Shown here: positions 1-6,210 of the stretch, one piece after another | Layout: every line of letters begins with the position of its first letter | Numbering within the stretch: the first letter of the stretch is position 1 | Assembly: GCA_021826605.1 (NCBI GenBank) | Contig: JAKAZF010000070.1 | Coordinates: 1-9,341 of the forward strand | From: Planctomycetota bacterium | GTDB taxonomy: Bacteria; Planctomycetota; Phycisphaerae; WQYP01 | DNA: 9,341 bases | Direction: 5' to 3' | Notes under the pieces: generated by a model | The model's database searches: none | The model's input: only the letters and a program-made list of their open reading frames with translations | Told to the model about the DNA's origin: nothing | Program-made: the position numbers and the translations under genes

Positions 1-306
1 GTGAAAACGAACCGCCGATAATTTAACGCATGATTTAGTAAGTATCTCCCGAATGATCGCAATGCGACTTTGCGATTGCACCAGCAGATGAACCGTTTCC
101 GCTGAAGCGATATGCCGGATAATCTCAGCGATGATCCACGCAATAGGCGAGAATTTTCCCGGCCAATCCTCCTGATTGTGCGGCCAGGCCAACCAGGTGG
201 CGTCATGCGGTTCCCATTCGGCCGGCATCTGGTAGCCTTTTCTGCGCAAGGTTTCGACGGCGGAAATTACAGAAGATGGCTTAGTTCTTTTTTTTGCGGC
301 GGTCAT
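1..306 (-). CDS. aguA: Agmatine deiminase, N-terminal part (runs off left edge)
   Basis: Partial gene: 102 codons, read leftwards, are inside the window. The product is expected to hydrolyse agmatine to N-carbamoylputrescine and ammonia in the cytosol, as the first step of the agmatine route to putrescine. Residues 28-42 (PAEWEPHDATWLAWP), followed by HN and EDWPGKF, match the N-terminal signature of the peptidylarginine-deiminase fold family (PF04371). The catalytic cysteine lies near the C-terminus of this family and is outside the window. The ATG at 306 gives a 26-residue leader rich in Lys and Ser before Met27. Met27 is an alternative start, but the segment LRRKGYQMPAEW resembles the usual family N-terminus, so I keep the upstream ATG. 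The Shine-Dalgarno sequence is weak (GGA about 9 nt upstream). The gene lies 43 nt downstream of aguB on the same strand, and this pairing strongly supports the call. Confidence 0.93.
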   Translation of the reverse strand, partial: MTAAKKRTKPSSVISAVETLRRKGYQMPAEWEPHDATWLAWPHNQEDWPGKFSPIAWIIAEIIRHIASAETVHLLVQSQSRIAIIREILTKSCVKLSAVRFH

Positions 307-349
307 TAGGAGTTCCGTTAAAAATACTTTCAGAAACAGGGCACGCGAT

Positions 350-1231
350 TCAGGAAAATCGCTGGGTCAGGCCGGCATAGGCATCCACCCGGCGATCCCG
401 AAAAAACGGCCAATTTCGGCGAACCGTTTCCTGCAGATTGGGATCCACTTCCGCAATGAGAATGTCCTCCTTGTCCACCGATCCGCGTCGCAAAAATCGA
501 CCGAACGGATCGCAGATCATGGAACTGCCGAAAAATTCCAGCCCGCCGGTTTTTGCGCCTTCATGCCCGATGCGATTAGGCGACGCCACATAGACCCCAT
601 TAGCAATAGCATGAGATCGCTGAATGGTTTGCCACGCATCGACTTGAGCATCACCAAATTCCGCTTTTTCCGCGGGATGCCATCCGATGGCTGTGGCATA
701 AAAGAGCACGTGAACATCCTGCATGGCGGTGAGACGAGCCGCTTCCGGAAACCATTGGTCCCAGCAAATCAGCACCCCAATGCGCCCATAACGGGTTTGA
801 AACGCTTTGAAACCAAGATCACCGGGCGTGAAGTAATATTTTTCATAAAAAAGCGGATCATCCGGGATGTGCATTTTCCGATACATCCCCAGTAGAGTAC
901 CGTCGGCATCAATGATCACGGCGGTGTTATGATAAATTCCCGCAGTGCGCTTCTCAAAAAGGGAGATGACCAGCACTACCTGCAGTTGGGCTGCCATTTT
1001 GCTGAACCGCTCGGTACTGGGACCGGGGATTGATTCCGCCAGATCAAAAAGTTCCGTCGATTGGGTTTGGCAGAAATATTCGGAACAAAATAATTCCTGG
1101 GTACAAATAACGTTAGCGCCCAAGCCCGCGGCCTGACGTATTTGCTGCTCGGCATGATCTCTATTGGCCGCGGGATCCTTCCCGCAGCGCATCTGCATAA
1201 TCCCGATGTTAAATTTTTCCTTTGCAGGCAT
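350..1231 (-). CDS. aguB: N-carbamoylputrescine amidase (nitrilase superfamily)
   Basis: This 293-residue protein hydrolyses N-carbamoylputrescine to putrescine, CO2 and ammonia, and completes the agmatine pathway started by the neighbouring aguA. It is a carbon-nitrogen hydrolase. The expected catalytic triad is visible as Glu46 (in TQELFCSEYF), Lys119 (in YRKMHIPDD) and Cys156 (in LICWDQWFPEAAR). The length and motif wording fit AguB better than generic nitrilases. The reading frame stays open upstream to an ATG at 1384, which would add 51 residues. I reject that start because an excellent Shine-Dalgarno (AAGGAGG) sits just before the ATG at 1231, MPAKEKFNIGIMQ aligns with the usual N-terminus, and the longer form would overlap the divergent gene. 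It is the first gene of a probable aguB-aguA operon. Confidence 0.95.
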   Translation of the reverse strand: MPAKEKFNIGIMQMRCGKDPAANRDHAEQQIRQAAGLGANVICTQELFCSEYFCQTQSTELFDLAESIPGPSTERFSKMAAQLQVVLVISLFEKRTAGIYHNTAVIIDADGTLLGMYRKMHIPDDPLFYEKYYFTPGDLGFKAFQTRYGRIGVLICWDQWFPEAARLTAMQDVHVLFYATAIGWHPAEKAEFGDAQVDAWQTIQRSHAIANGVYVASPNRIGHEGAKTGGLEFFGSSMICDPFGRFLRRGSVDKEDILIAEVDPNLQETVRRNWPFFRDRRVDAYAGLTQRFS

Positions 1232-1235
1232 TTCG

Positions 1236-1242
1236 CCTCCTT
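1236..1242 (-). promoter_or_regulatory. Strong ribosome binding site that sets the aguB start
   Basis: On the minus strand AAGGAGG lies 4 nt before the ATG at 1231. It is nearly a full match to the anti-Shine-Dalgarno sequence. It decides between this start and the in-frame ATG at 1384. Confidence 0.8.
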
Positions 1243-1304
1243 CGCGCAACATCATTCTGCTTCGACCCCACCGGGGCACAAAAGCCGGAACAAATAGTTT
1301 GCTG

Positions 1305-1310
1305 ATTATA
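1305..1310 (-). promoter_or_regulatory. Candidate -10 box for the aguB-aguA operon
   Basis: The 144-nt region between the divergent starts (1232-1375) contains a perfect TATAAT on the minus strand, which would give a leader of roughly 65 nt before aguB. The matching -35 at 17 bp (TCTACT) is only a 3/6 match, so the promoter is tentative. On the plus strand TAGAAT at 1330-1335 is the best -10 for the divergent cyclase-fold gene, again without a good -35. The two candidates lie within 30 bp of each other, so the two transcription units may share control. I saw no convincing operator palindrome here. Confidence 0.35.
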
Positions 1311-1375
1311 CGCAAAGCGTCAACCAGAGTAGAATACAGCACGGCTTTGCCCTGCAGGTTCCGGAGCGTAACGGC

Positions 1376-2497
1376 ATGACTCAACGATGGCTCACCGATC
1401 TCTGGCCGAAATTTTATTTATGTCGCCGGCAATCAAGGACGCCCGTTCGCAAAGCCCTTGAAACTTTAACGCTAATCCGCGTTTGCGCAGCTGCAATGAT
1501 CACGTGCATGGCTTTTCCCGCAATCGCCGGCGCTGCCAATGCGAACTCGACCTTTGTAGCCGGTCAAACCAGTCCCCTGCGGGATGAAATTACACCGCAG
1601 GTCCGGCAAACCGTACGCCGCGGTTTGAAATGGCTGGCGGCGCGGCAGAATGCCAATGGCTCCTTTGATTCGGGCACCACAGCCATTACCGCGTTGGGCG
1701 GATTGGCCTTTGTGGCTGGCGGCAATTTGCCGGGGCAGGGACGATACGCACGAAATGTTTCGCACGCTTTACGTTATATTCTGGATCACTGTCAGCGGTC
1801 CGGCCTCATCGCCGGCCCCACCGACGCGGACCCCATGTATTCCCAGGGATTTGCCACACTTTTTTTAGCTGAGATTTATGGTGAATCTCATGCCGCCGAC
1901 CTGCACGAAAAGCTGCAACGCGCCATTCGCCTGATTATCGATGCGCAAAACGCCCAGGGCGGTTGGCGATATCAACCGGTACCGATGGATGCTGATATTT
2001 CCGTGACCATTTGCCAGGTCATGGCCTTGCGCGCCGCGCGCGAAGCCGGCATCGCGGTTCCCAAGCGCACCATCACGAAGGCCATCAGTTTTGTTCATCG
2101 CCTGCAAAATGCCGACGGGGGATTCAGTTATATGCTCAATATGGGCGGATCGGCTTTCCCGCGTTCGGCGGCGGGCGTAGCAGCCCTGCTGTATGCGGGA
2201 ATTTATCGCGGTTCAGCGATTGGCAACGGGGTGCATTATCTCATGGACTGCCTGCCGGGAACGCCGCAAAATAATCAGGGAAATTACTTTTATGGCAACT
2301 ATTATGGAACCCAGGCCATGTTTCTAGCTGGAGGAAAATATTGGGCTAAATGGTGGCCGGCGATCAGTGGTGACCTGATCAAGCGCCAGCAAACGGCCGG
2401 TAACTGGACCGGCGGCGCTGGCCAAAGTTACGCGACGGCCATGGCCTTAATTATTCTGCAGATTCCTGATCGGTATCTGCCGATATTGCAGAAATAA
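1376..2497 (+). CDS. Secreted terpenoid-cyclase-fold protein (prenyltransferase/squalene oxidase repeats)
   Basis: 373 residues. The N-terminus has a basic region (about residues 18-36) and a hydrophobic stretch (about 37-50) ending in AIAGA-ANA, which is a plausible Sec signal peptide with cleavage near residue 53-56 and an unusually long n-region. The mature part shows repeated helix-turn motifs of the alpha/alpha-toroid type: LAARQNANGSF (87-97), DAQNAQGGW (189-197), LQNADGGF (243-250) and RQQTAGNW (337-344). DADISVT at 205-211 resembles the DTSVT segment common in planctomycete members of this group. The known cyclases with this fold make hopene or related triterpenes, but this protein is much shorter than the roughly 630-residue squalene-hopene cyclases and is exported, so cyclase activity should not be assumed. 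GGAG lies 9 nt before the ATG. The next gene starts 13 nt after the stop and is probably co-transcribed. Function unknown. Confidence 0.85.
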   Translation: MTQRWLTDLWPKFYLCRRQSRTPVRKALETLTLIRVCAAAMITCMAFPAIAGAANANSTFVAGQTSPLRDEITPQVRQTVRRGLKWLAARQNANGSFDSGTTAITALGGLAFVAGGNLPGQGRYARNVSHALRYILDHCQRSGLIAGPTDADPMYSQGFATLFLAEIYGESHAADLHEKLQRAIRLIIDAQNAQGGWRYQPVPMDADISVTICQVMALRAAREAGIAVPKRTITKAISFVHRLQNADGGFSYMLNMGGSAFPRSAAGVAALLYAGIYRGSAIGNGVHYLMDCLPGTPQNNQGNYFYGNYYGTQAMFLAGGKYWAKWWPAISGDLIKRQQTAGNWTGGAGQSYATAMALIILQIPDRYLPILQK

Positions 2498-2500
2498 GCT

Positions 2501-2504
2501 GGAG
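2501..2504 (+). promoter_or_regulatory. Ribosome binding site supporting a TTG start
   Basis: GGAG stands 6 nt before TTG at 2511. The resulting N-terminus (MNRREF, then a hydrophobic run and AARA) is a proper signal peptide. The next in-frame ATG (2535) would remove the basic n-region, so TTG is preferred. Confidence 0.65.
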
Positions 2505-2510
2505 AAATCC

Positions 2511-3743
2511 TTGAATCGGCGTGAGTTTAGTCTGATGAGCTTGCTGCTCTTGGTCATTGGAGCCGTTATTTGCTTAACGCCCCCGCCGGCAGCCCGGGCC
2601 GCTGCGGATACTGGCGCTGCGTTGCGGTGGCGCGTGCGATTAGCAGCCCTGACGCCTCAGGGCCAAATAAAAGTCATGGCTTCGGCGCAAGTTATTTCCT
2701 GGACCTCATCAGGCCGCATCAAACTTTCAGCGGCGGGGAAAACCGTAAATCTCACCACGCGTGACTTATTGAGCCTGCGCCGCAGCACCCCAGGAGCAGT
2801 GGAGAAAGGTTCCCAACGGTCACCGTGGTGGCTGCATCTTCGCACTGGAGATATTCTGGCCGGCACCCCCATGGCCTCCAGCGGTGGAAAGATGACCTTT
2901 GATTCCGCAGTGTTTGGGAAATTGACCGTACCGATAGATGATGTTGCAGGGCTTACGCGCAAACGCACAACGCCGCCGCTCCAGGGGATCGCGCATGATC
3001 ACGTCCAATTTATCAACGGAGATCAACTCTCGGGTGCCATGTTGCGGTTACTGCCGCAGGCGGTGCAATGGAAAAGTACGCTGGGAACCATCCGCATTCC
3101 CCTGGCTCACATCAAACGTATTAACCTGGCGGAGACTGTGGTGCCGCGTGCGATCCATGGCCCACGCATTCGTATGACATTCATGGACGGCACGATGGTG
3201 ACGGCATCAGCCATAACATGGCGCGGGCCGAGCCTGGTTCTTACCGGTCCGGCCATCAAGCCCATGAGTTGCGGCGTCGCCATGCTAAAACGCATTGACA
3301 TTCTGGATGGGCATATAATGTGGCTTACAGCGCTAGCCCCGCAGAAATATGTTCAGATACCGTATGTTGGAACACCGTGGCGTTTAGCAAAAAATCTCAG
3401 TTGTGTACTGCGAAAACTTGACGTAAACGGCAGGGGCTTCAGACATGGCCTGGGCACGCATGTGGCGGCGCAACTGATCTACAATCTTGCGGATAAATAT
3501 AACCAGATGACGTTTATCCCGGCCATGGACCGATCGGCCCGGCCGTGGGGATCATGCCAAGTTGTGGTGCAGGGAGACGGTAAGACCCTGTATACTTCCG
3601 GGGTCATACGATGTGGAGAATTATTGCCGCCGGTTTTGCTTTCTGTAAGGCACGTTAAAATCTTAAAATTCATCGTGAGCGGAACCCAGGCGTATGGCGT
3701 GCGAGAACGCGTGGATATTCTAAATGCGGCTTTAGTGCGTTAG
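2511..3743 (+). CDS. Secreted beta-rich repeat protein with C-terminal NPCBM domain
   Basis: 410 residues from a TTG start. A signal peptide covers residues 1-30 (NRRE, hydrophobic core 8-22, cleavage after AARA). Residues about 109-265 form three similar segments of about 42 residues (starting near 109, 166 and 223), each opening with a Gly-Asp or Asp-Gly turn (RTGDILAG, INGDQLSG, MDGTMVTA) and closing with a hydrophobic strand. Residues about 268-410 fit the NPCBM family (PF08305, novel putative carbohydrate-binding module): GFRHGLGTH at 309-317, LIYNLADKYNQM at 322-333, VVVQGDGKTLYTSGVI at 351-366, and a final strand VDILNAALVR. In this family the domain is thought to bind glycans, so a role in the envelope or in extracellular polysaccharide binding is inferred. 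No catalytic domain is visible. The gene is packed between the cyclase-fold gene (13 nt) and the zinc-ribbon gene (12 nt). Confidence 0.85.
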   Translation: MNRREFSLMSLLLLVIGAVICLTPPPAARAAADTGAALRWRVRLAALTPQGQIKVMASAQVISWTSSGRIKLSAAGKTVNLTTRDLLSLRRSTPGAVEKGSQRSPWWLHLRTGDILAGTPMASSGGKMTFDSAVFGKLTVPIDDVAGLTRKRTTPPLQGIAHDHVQFINGDQLSGAMLRLLPQAVQWKSTLGTIRIPLAHIKRINLAETVVPRAIHGPRIRMTFMDGTMVTASAITWRGPSLVLTGPAIKPMSCGVAMLKRIDILDGHIMWLTALAPQKYVQIPYVGTPWRLAKNLSCVLRKLDVNGRGFRHGLGTHVAAQLIYNLADKYNQMTFIPAMDRSARPWGSCQVVVQGDGKTLYTSGVIRCGELLPPVLLSVRHVKILKFIVSGTQAYGVRERVDILNAALVR

Positions 3744-3755
3744 CCGCTGGTATGG

Positions 3756-4586
3756 ATGGACATCGGGGCATTGGCCATGGAGACATCTCCACAAGTTTAT
3801 CAAGCGCGTTGCGTCTGCGGACATGAACTGGAAATTCCAGTCCAGCGGCTGGGCCGCCATCTGATTTGCCCGGTGTGCAGCCGCACATTAATTCCCCTGG
3901 CCGCCACCCCTATCACCGCTGCAGCGTCACCTGCATCAACACCGCCCGCCGCGCCCGCACAGGCCCAGCGTCCCTGCCCATCCTGCGGAGAAATGATTCT
4001 CCGCATTGCCCGTAAATGTCGATACTGCGGTGAATTTGTGGACCCACCAGCCGCCCAAGCCGCGGGTGCGGATTCCGGCGCCACGGAGAAAGATGATGCG
4101 ACGCAGCCCAATATGGGCGATGCGGTTTTTGATGTTTCGGTTTCGCAATGGGATAATTTTTTTCGCTATCTGACCTGCAGCATCGTGCTGGCGGTTTCGG
4201 CGGGAGCCTGCAAAATACCCCCGCTTAAAGCGTATGGAGGAATCATTTTTGCGGTGGTGCTGACCGTAGATGTCTTTGCAGCATTTCTTATTTACCTGCA
4301 TTCCCGTAACAGCCGATGCCTGATTAACGCCGATCGTGTGGAAACCCAGAGCGGCATATTCACCAAACAAATTGACTGGATTTCCATCAGCAGTGTGTTG
4401 GATATTCAGCTGCGACAGGGCTTTCTGCAGCGTCTGCTGGGAATCGGCACCATCGAAATTCGCAGCAATGATCAGGTCACGCCTATGATGGAAATTCATC
4501 AGATTCCGCAGGCCCGGAAAGTATTTGAATACTTGCAGCAGCAGATCAGCCGCCGCCATCAGCAGGGCGTGGCGCGATTAATCTGA
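3756..4586 (+). CDS. Zinc-ribbon and bacterial PH domain (bPH2) membrane protein
   Basis: 276 residues. Two zinc ribbons are visible: Cys19-x-Cys21 with Cys38-x2-Cys41, and Cys74-x2-Cys77 with Cys88-x2-Cys91. They are joined by an Ala/Pro/Thr-rich linker, and a second Ala-rich linker follows (about 97-120). Two membrane segments lie at about 138-151 and 160-181. Residues about 183-265 resemble the bPH2 domain (PF03703, YdbS-like): NSRCLINADRVETQSGIF, then ISISSVLDIQLRQGFLQRLLGIGTIEI. No signal peptide is seen, so the ribbons and PH domain probably face the cytosol. Met8 at 3777, with GGGG 8 nt upstream, is a credible alternative start and perhaps the better one. The gene begins 12 nt after the NPCBM gene and is probably in the same operon. 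The molecular role of this architecture is not known to me. Confidence 0.82.
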   Translation: MDIGALAMETSPQVYQARCVCGHELEIPVQRLGRHLICPVCSRTLIPLAATPITAAASPASTPPAAPAQAQRPCPSCGEMILRIARKCRYCGEFVDPPAAQAAGADSGATEKDDATQPNMGDAVFDVSVSQWDNFFRYLTCSIVLAVSAGACKIPPLKAYGGIIFAVVLTVDVFAAFLIYLHSRNSRCLINADRVETQSGIFTKQIDWISISSVLDIQLRQGFLQRLLGIGTIEIRSNDQVTPMMEIHQIPQARKVFEYLQQQISRRHQQGVARLI

Positions 4587-4611
4587 TATTTTCCACGCCC
4601 GACGCTATAAT
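4583..4611 (+). promoter_or_regulatory. Candidate sigma70-type promoter for the DUF4870-dipeptidase pair
   Basis: CTGATA at 4583-4588 (4/6 match to TTGACA) and a perfect TATAAT at 4606-4611 are separated by 17 bp, and a transcript would start about 30 nt before the ATG at 4647. The -35 box overlaps the stop of the upstream gene. This suggests that the last two plus-strand genes can be transcribed independently of the first three. Confidence 0.45.
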
Positions 4612-4646
4612 TCCGGGTATGTGAAACCTGCTCCGGAGACAAAACG

Positions 4647-5180
4647 ATGACCGACGCCAAGGATTATGATCTGAAACCCCAAGCGCCTAAACCCGCAGCC
4701 CCAGCCATCATTTCCGCTGAGGCACCCGTTGATGCACCGATTTCACCGCCTGCCTCATCTCCGGCTGCTAACGTCGAAGCAGCACAACTGAACAAACAGG
4801 CCGCCGCGGAACAGGAAGAAGACATTCGCAAAAACAAGGGCTTGGCCTTGTTATCTTATTTGGGTGTTCTTGTGGTTATACCCATGGTGTTTGGGCTGCA
4901 TTCAAAATTCGTCCGGCATCACGCCAATCAGGGGTTGATCCTCCTGGCACTGGAAACCATCGTCTGGGCATCCTGCAAGACCGCCATGCTGCTGGGTTAC
5001 CCGTTGGTACATTTATCGGCCATGGTGTATCTGACATCTCTGATCGGTGGTCTGATCTGGCTGGGCTTTACCTTATTGGCATTGCTGGGACTGCTGCATG
5101 TTGCCGGCGACAGTTATGCCACGCTGCCGGTAATCGGTGAATATGAAATTATCAGCATCATGGGTAGTGATGAGTCATGA
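4647..5180 (+). CDS. DUF4870/Tic20-like integral membrane protein
   Basis: 177 residues. Residues 1-60 are a hydrophilic Ala/Pro-rich tail with an acidic patch (EQEED), with no signal peptide. Three membrane segments follow at about 66-84, 97-117 and 125-150. The sequence between the first two, SKFVRHHANQG (86-96), is the hallmark loop of the DUF4870/Tic20-like family (PF09685), and LPVIGEYEI near the end matches the usual C-terminal strand. The family is widespread and poorly characterised in bacteria. Similarity to the chloroplast Tic20 is structural and does not establish protein import here. GGAG lies 8 nt before the ATG. The stop overlaps the dipeptidase start by 4 nt, so the two are probably translationally coupled. 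Confidence 0.85.
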   Translation: MTDAKDYDLKPQAPKPAAPAIISAEAPVDAPISPPASSPAANVEAAQLNKQAAAEQEEDIRKNKGLALLSYLGVLVVIPMVFGLHSKFVRHHANQGLILLALETIVWASCKTAMLLGYPLVHLSAMVYLTSLIGGLIWLGFTLLALLGLLHVAGDSYATLPVIGEYEIISIMGSDES

Positions 5181-6187
5181 GAGCGCCGAGCTTTTTTGAC
5201 GCCCACCTGGATCTGGCCTATCTTGCGGAAACCGGCCGAAACATGTTGGATGATCCGCCCGGCGATTCGGATAACCCCGCAGCCCTTACCTTAAAATCGT
5301 TATCTGAAAGCCGCGTGCGCCGTGCCGTGGCCACGGTTTTTGTCCAACCGCGCGGACTTGATGATTCCGGTGCGACTGTTGACGGCTCCTGGTGCTACAG
5401 TTCACCGCAGGAAGCCTATGAACAATCCGTGCAGCAACTGAACCGGTATGACCAATGGCATACGGCCGGCCACGTGATTTTAATGGACAGGTCACGGACA
5501 ATACCCTCCGAAAAGCTTGAATTACTGCTGCTGCTGGAAGGATGCGCAGGCCTTCGCAGCGTCGATGATCTGGATGATTTTTATCATCGGGGTATTCGCA
5601 TATTAGCGCTGACATGGGTAAACGGAACACGCTGGGCCGGCGGCGATCAATCCGGCGGTGATGTTACCGCCGACGGCCTGGCGCTGCTGAATCGCGCCGA
5701 TGCGTTAAAGATGGTGCATGACGTATCCCATCTATCCGAACGCGCGTTCTGGACCGTGCTGGAAAAAGCCGCCCGTCCCAAGATTGCCTCACACAGCAAT
5801 TGCCGCAGCCTGTTGCCGGGAAAAAAGCATCCGGAAAGACACTTGTCCGATGCGCAGATCACAGCCCTCGCCAACGCGCAGGGCGTGATTGGCATTAATT
5901 TGTTTTCCCGGTTTCTTGTCAGCAGCGGCAACGCAGTAATCCATGACGTCGTTCGGCATATTCAACATATTGTCGAACTTACAGGCCGCACTGACGTCAT
6001 CGGATTAGGATCCGATATGGACGGCGGCTTTTCCGCACGTGATCTTCCCGCCGGCATCCGCCGCCCCGCCGACTTGGAACACATCTGCAACGCCCTGGCG
6101 GACGCGGGCTTCACCGACGGACAAATAGAGCAGTTCGCATGGAGCAATTGGAACAGCTTTTTTTCCAAAGCCGGGCTGATTTCCTGA
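5177..6187 (+). CDS. M19-family (renal/membrane-type) dipeptidase
   Basis: 336 residues, close to the family's usual length. This is a dinuclear-zinc peptidase of the amidohydrolase fold that cleaves dipeptides. The expected metal ligands are all visible: His10 and Asp12 in FDAHLDL, Glu121 in LLLEG, His185 in HDVSH and His206 in ASHSN. Asp280 in GSDMDG matches the conserved catalytic-site Asp. No signal peptide or membrane anchor is seen, so a cytosolic enzyme is expected despite the eukaryotic family name. The ATG overlaps the TGA of the preceding gene (ATGA) and has no strong Shine-Dalgarno, so translation probably depends on coupling to the membrane protein upstream. Substrates may be peptides from protein turnover or from cell-wall material, which the sequence cannot decide. 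Confidence 0.92.
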   Translation: MRAPSFFDAHLDLAYLAETGRNMLDDPPGDSDNPAALTLKSLSESRVRRAVATVFVQPRGLDDSGATVDGSWCYSSPQEAYEQSVQQLNRYDQWHTAGHVILMDRSRTIPSEKLELLLLLEGCAGLRSVDDLDDFYHRGIRILALTWVNGTRWAGGDQSGGDVTADGLALLNRADALKMVHDVSHLSERAFWTVLEKAARPKIASHSNCRSLLPGKKHPERHLSDAQITALANAQGVIGINLFSRFLVSSGNAVIHDVVRHIQHIVELTGRTDVIGLGSDMDGGFSARDLPAGIRRPADLEHICNALADAGFTDGQIEQFAWSNWNSFFSKAGLIS

Positions 6188-6210
6188 TAATCGCTTTTCA
6201 CTGAAGTGCC

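Noticed and set aside
112..309. Plus-strand open frame of 65 codons at the left edge
   Set aside because: The opposite strand encodes the unmistakable N-terminus of agmatine deiminase over the same bases.
1376..2497. Calling the cyclase-fold protein a squalene-hopene cyclase
   Set aside because: It is too short, carries a signal peptide and lacks a clear cyclase active-site signature. Only the repeat fold is supported.
3936..4559. Long minus-strand open frame (207 codons) opposite the zinc-ribbon gene
   Set aside because: It lies antisense to a gene with clear zinc-ribbon and bPH2 motifs and shows no domain of its own.
5286..5630. Minus-strand open frame opposite the dipeptidase
   Set aside because: It is a shadow of a gene whose catalytic residues are all present. 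Its composition is atypical for a real protein.
6188..6210. Bidirectional terminator between the dipeptidase and argH
   Set aside because: The 23-nt gap holds only a 4-bp stem (CACT/AGTG, 6199-6208) with a 2-nt loop, which is too weak to claim.
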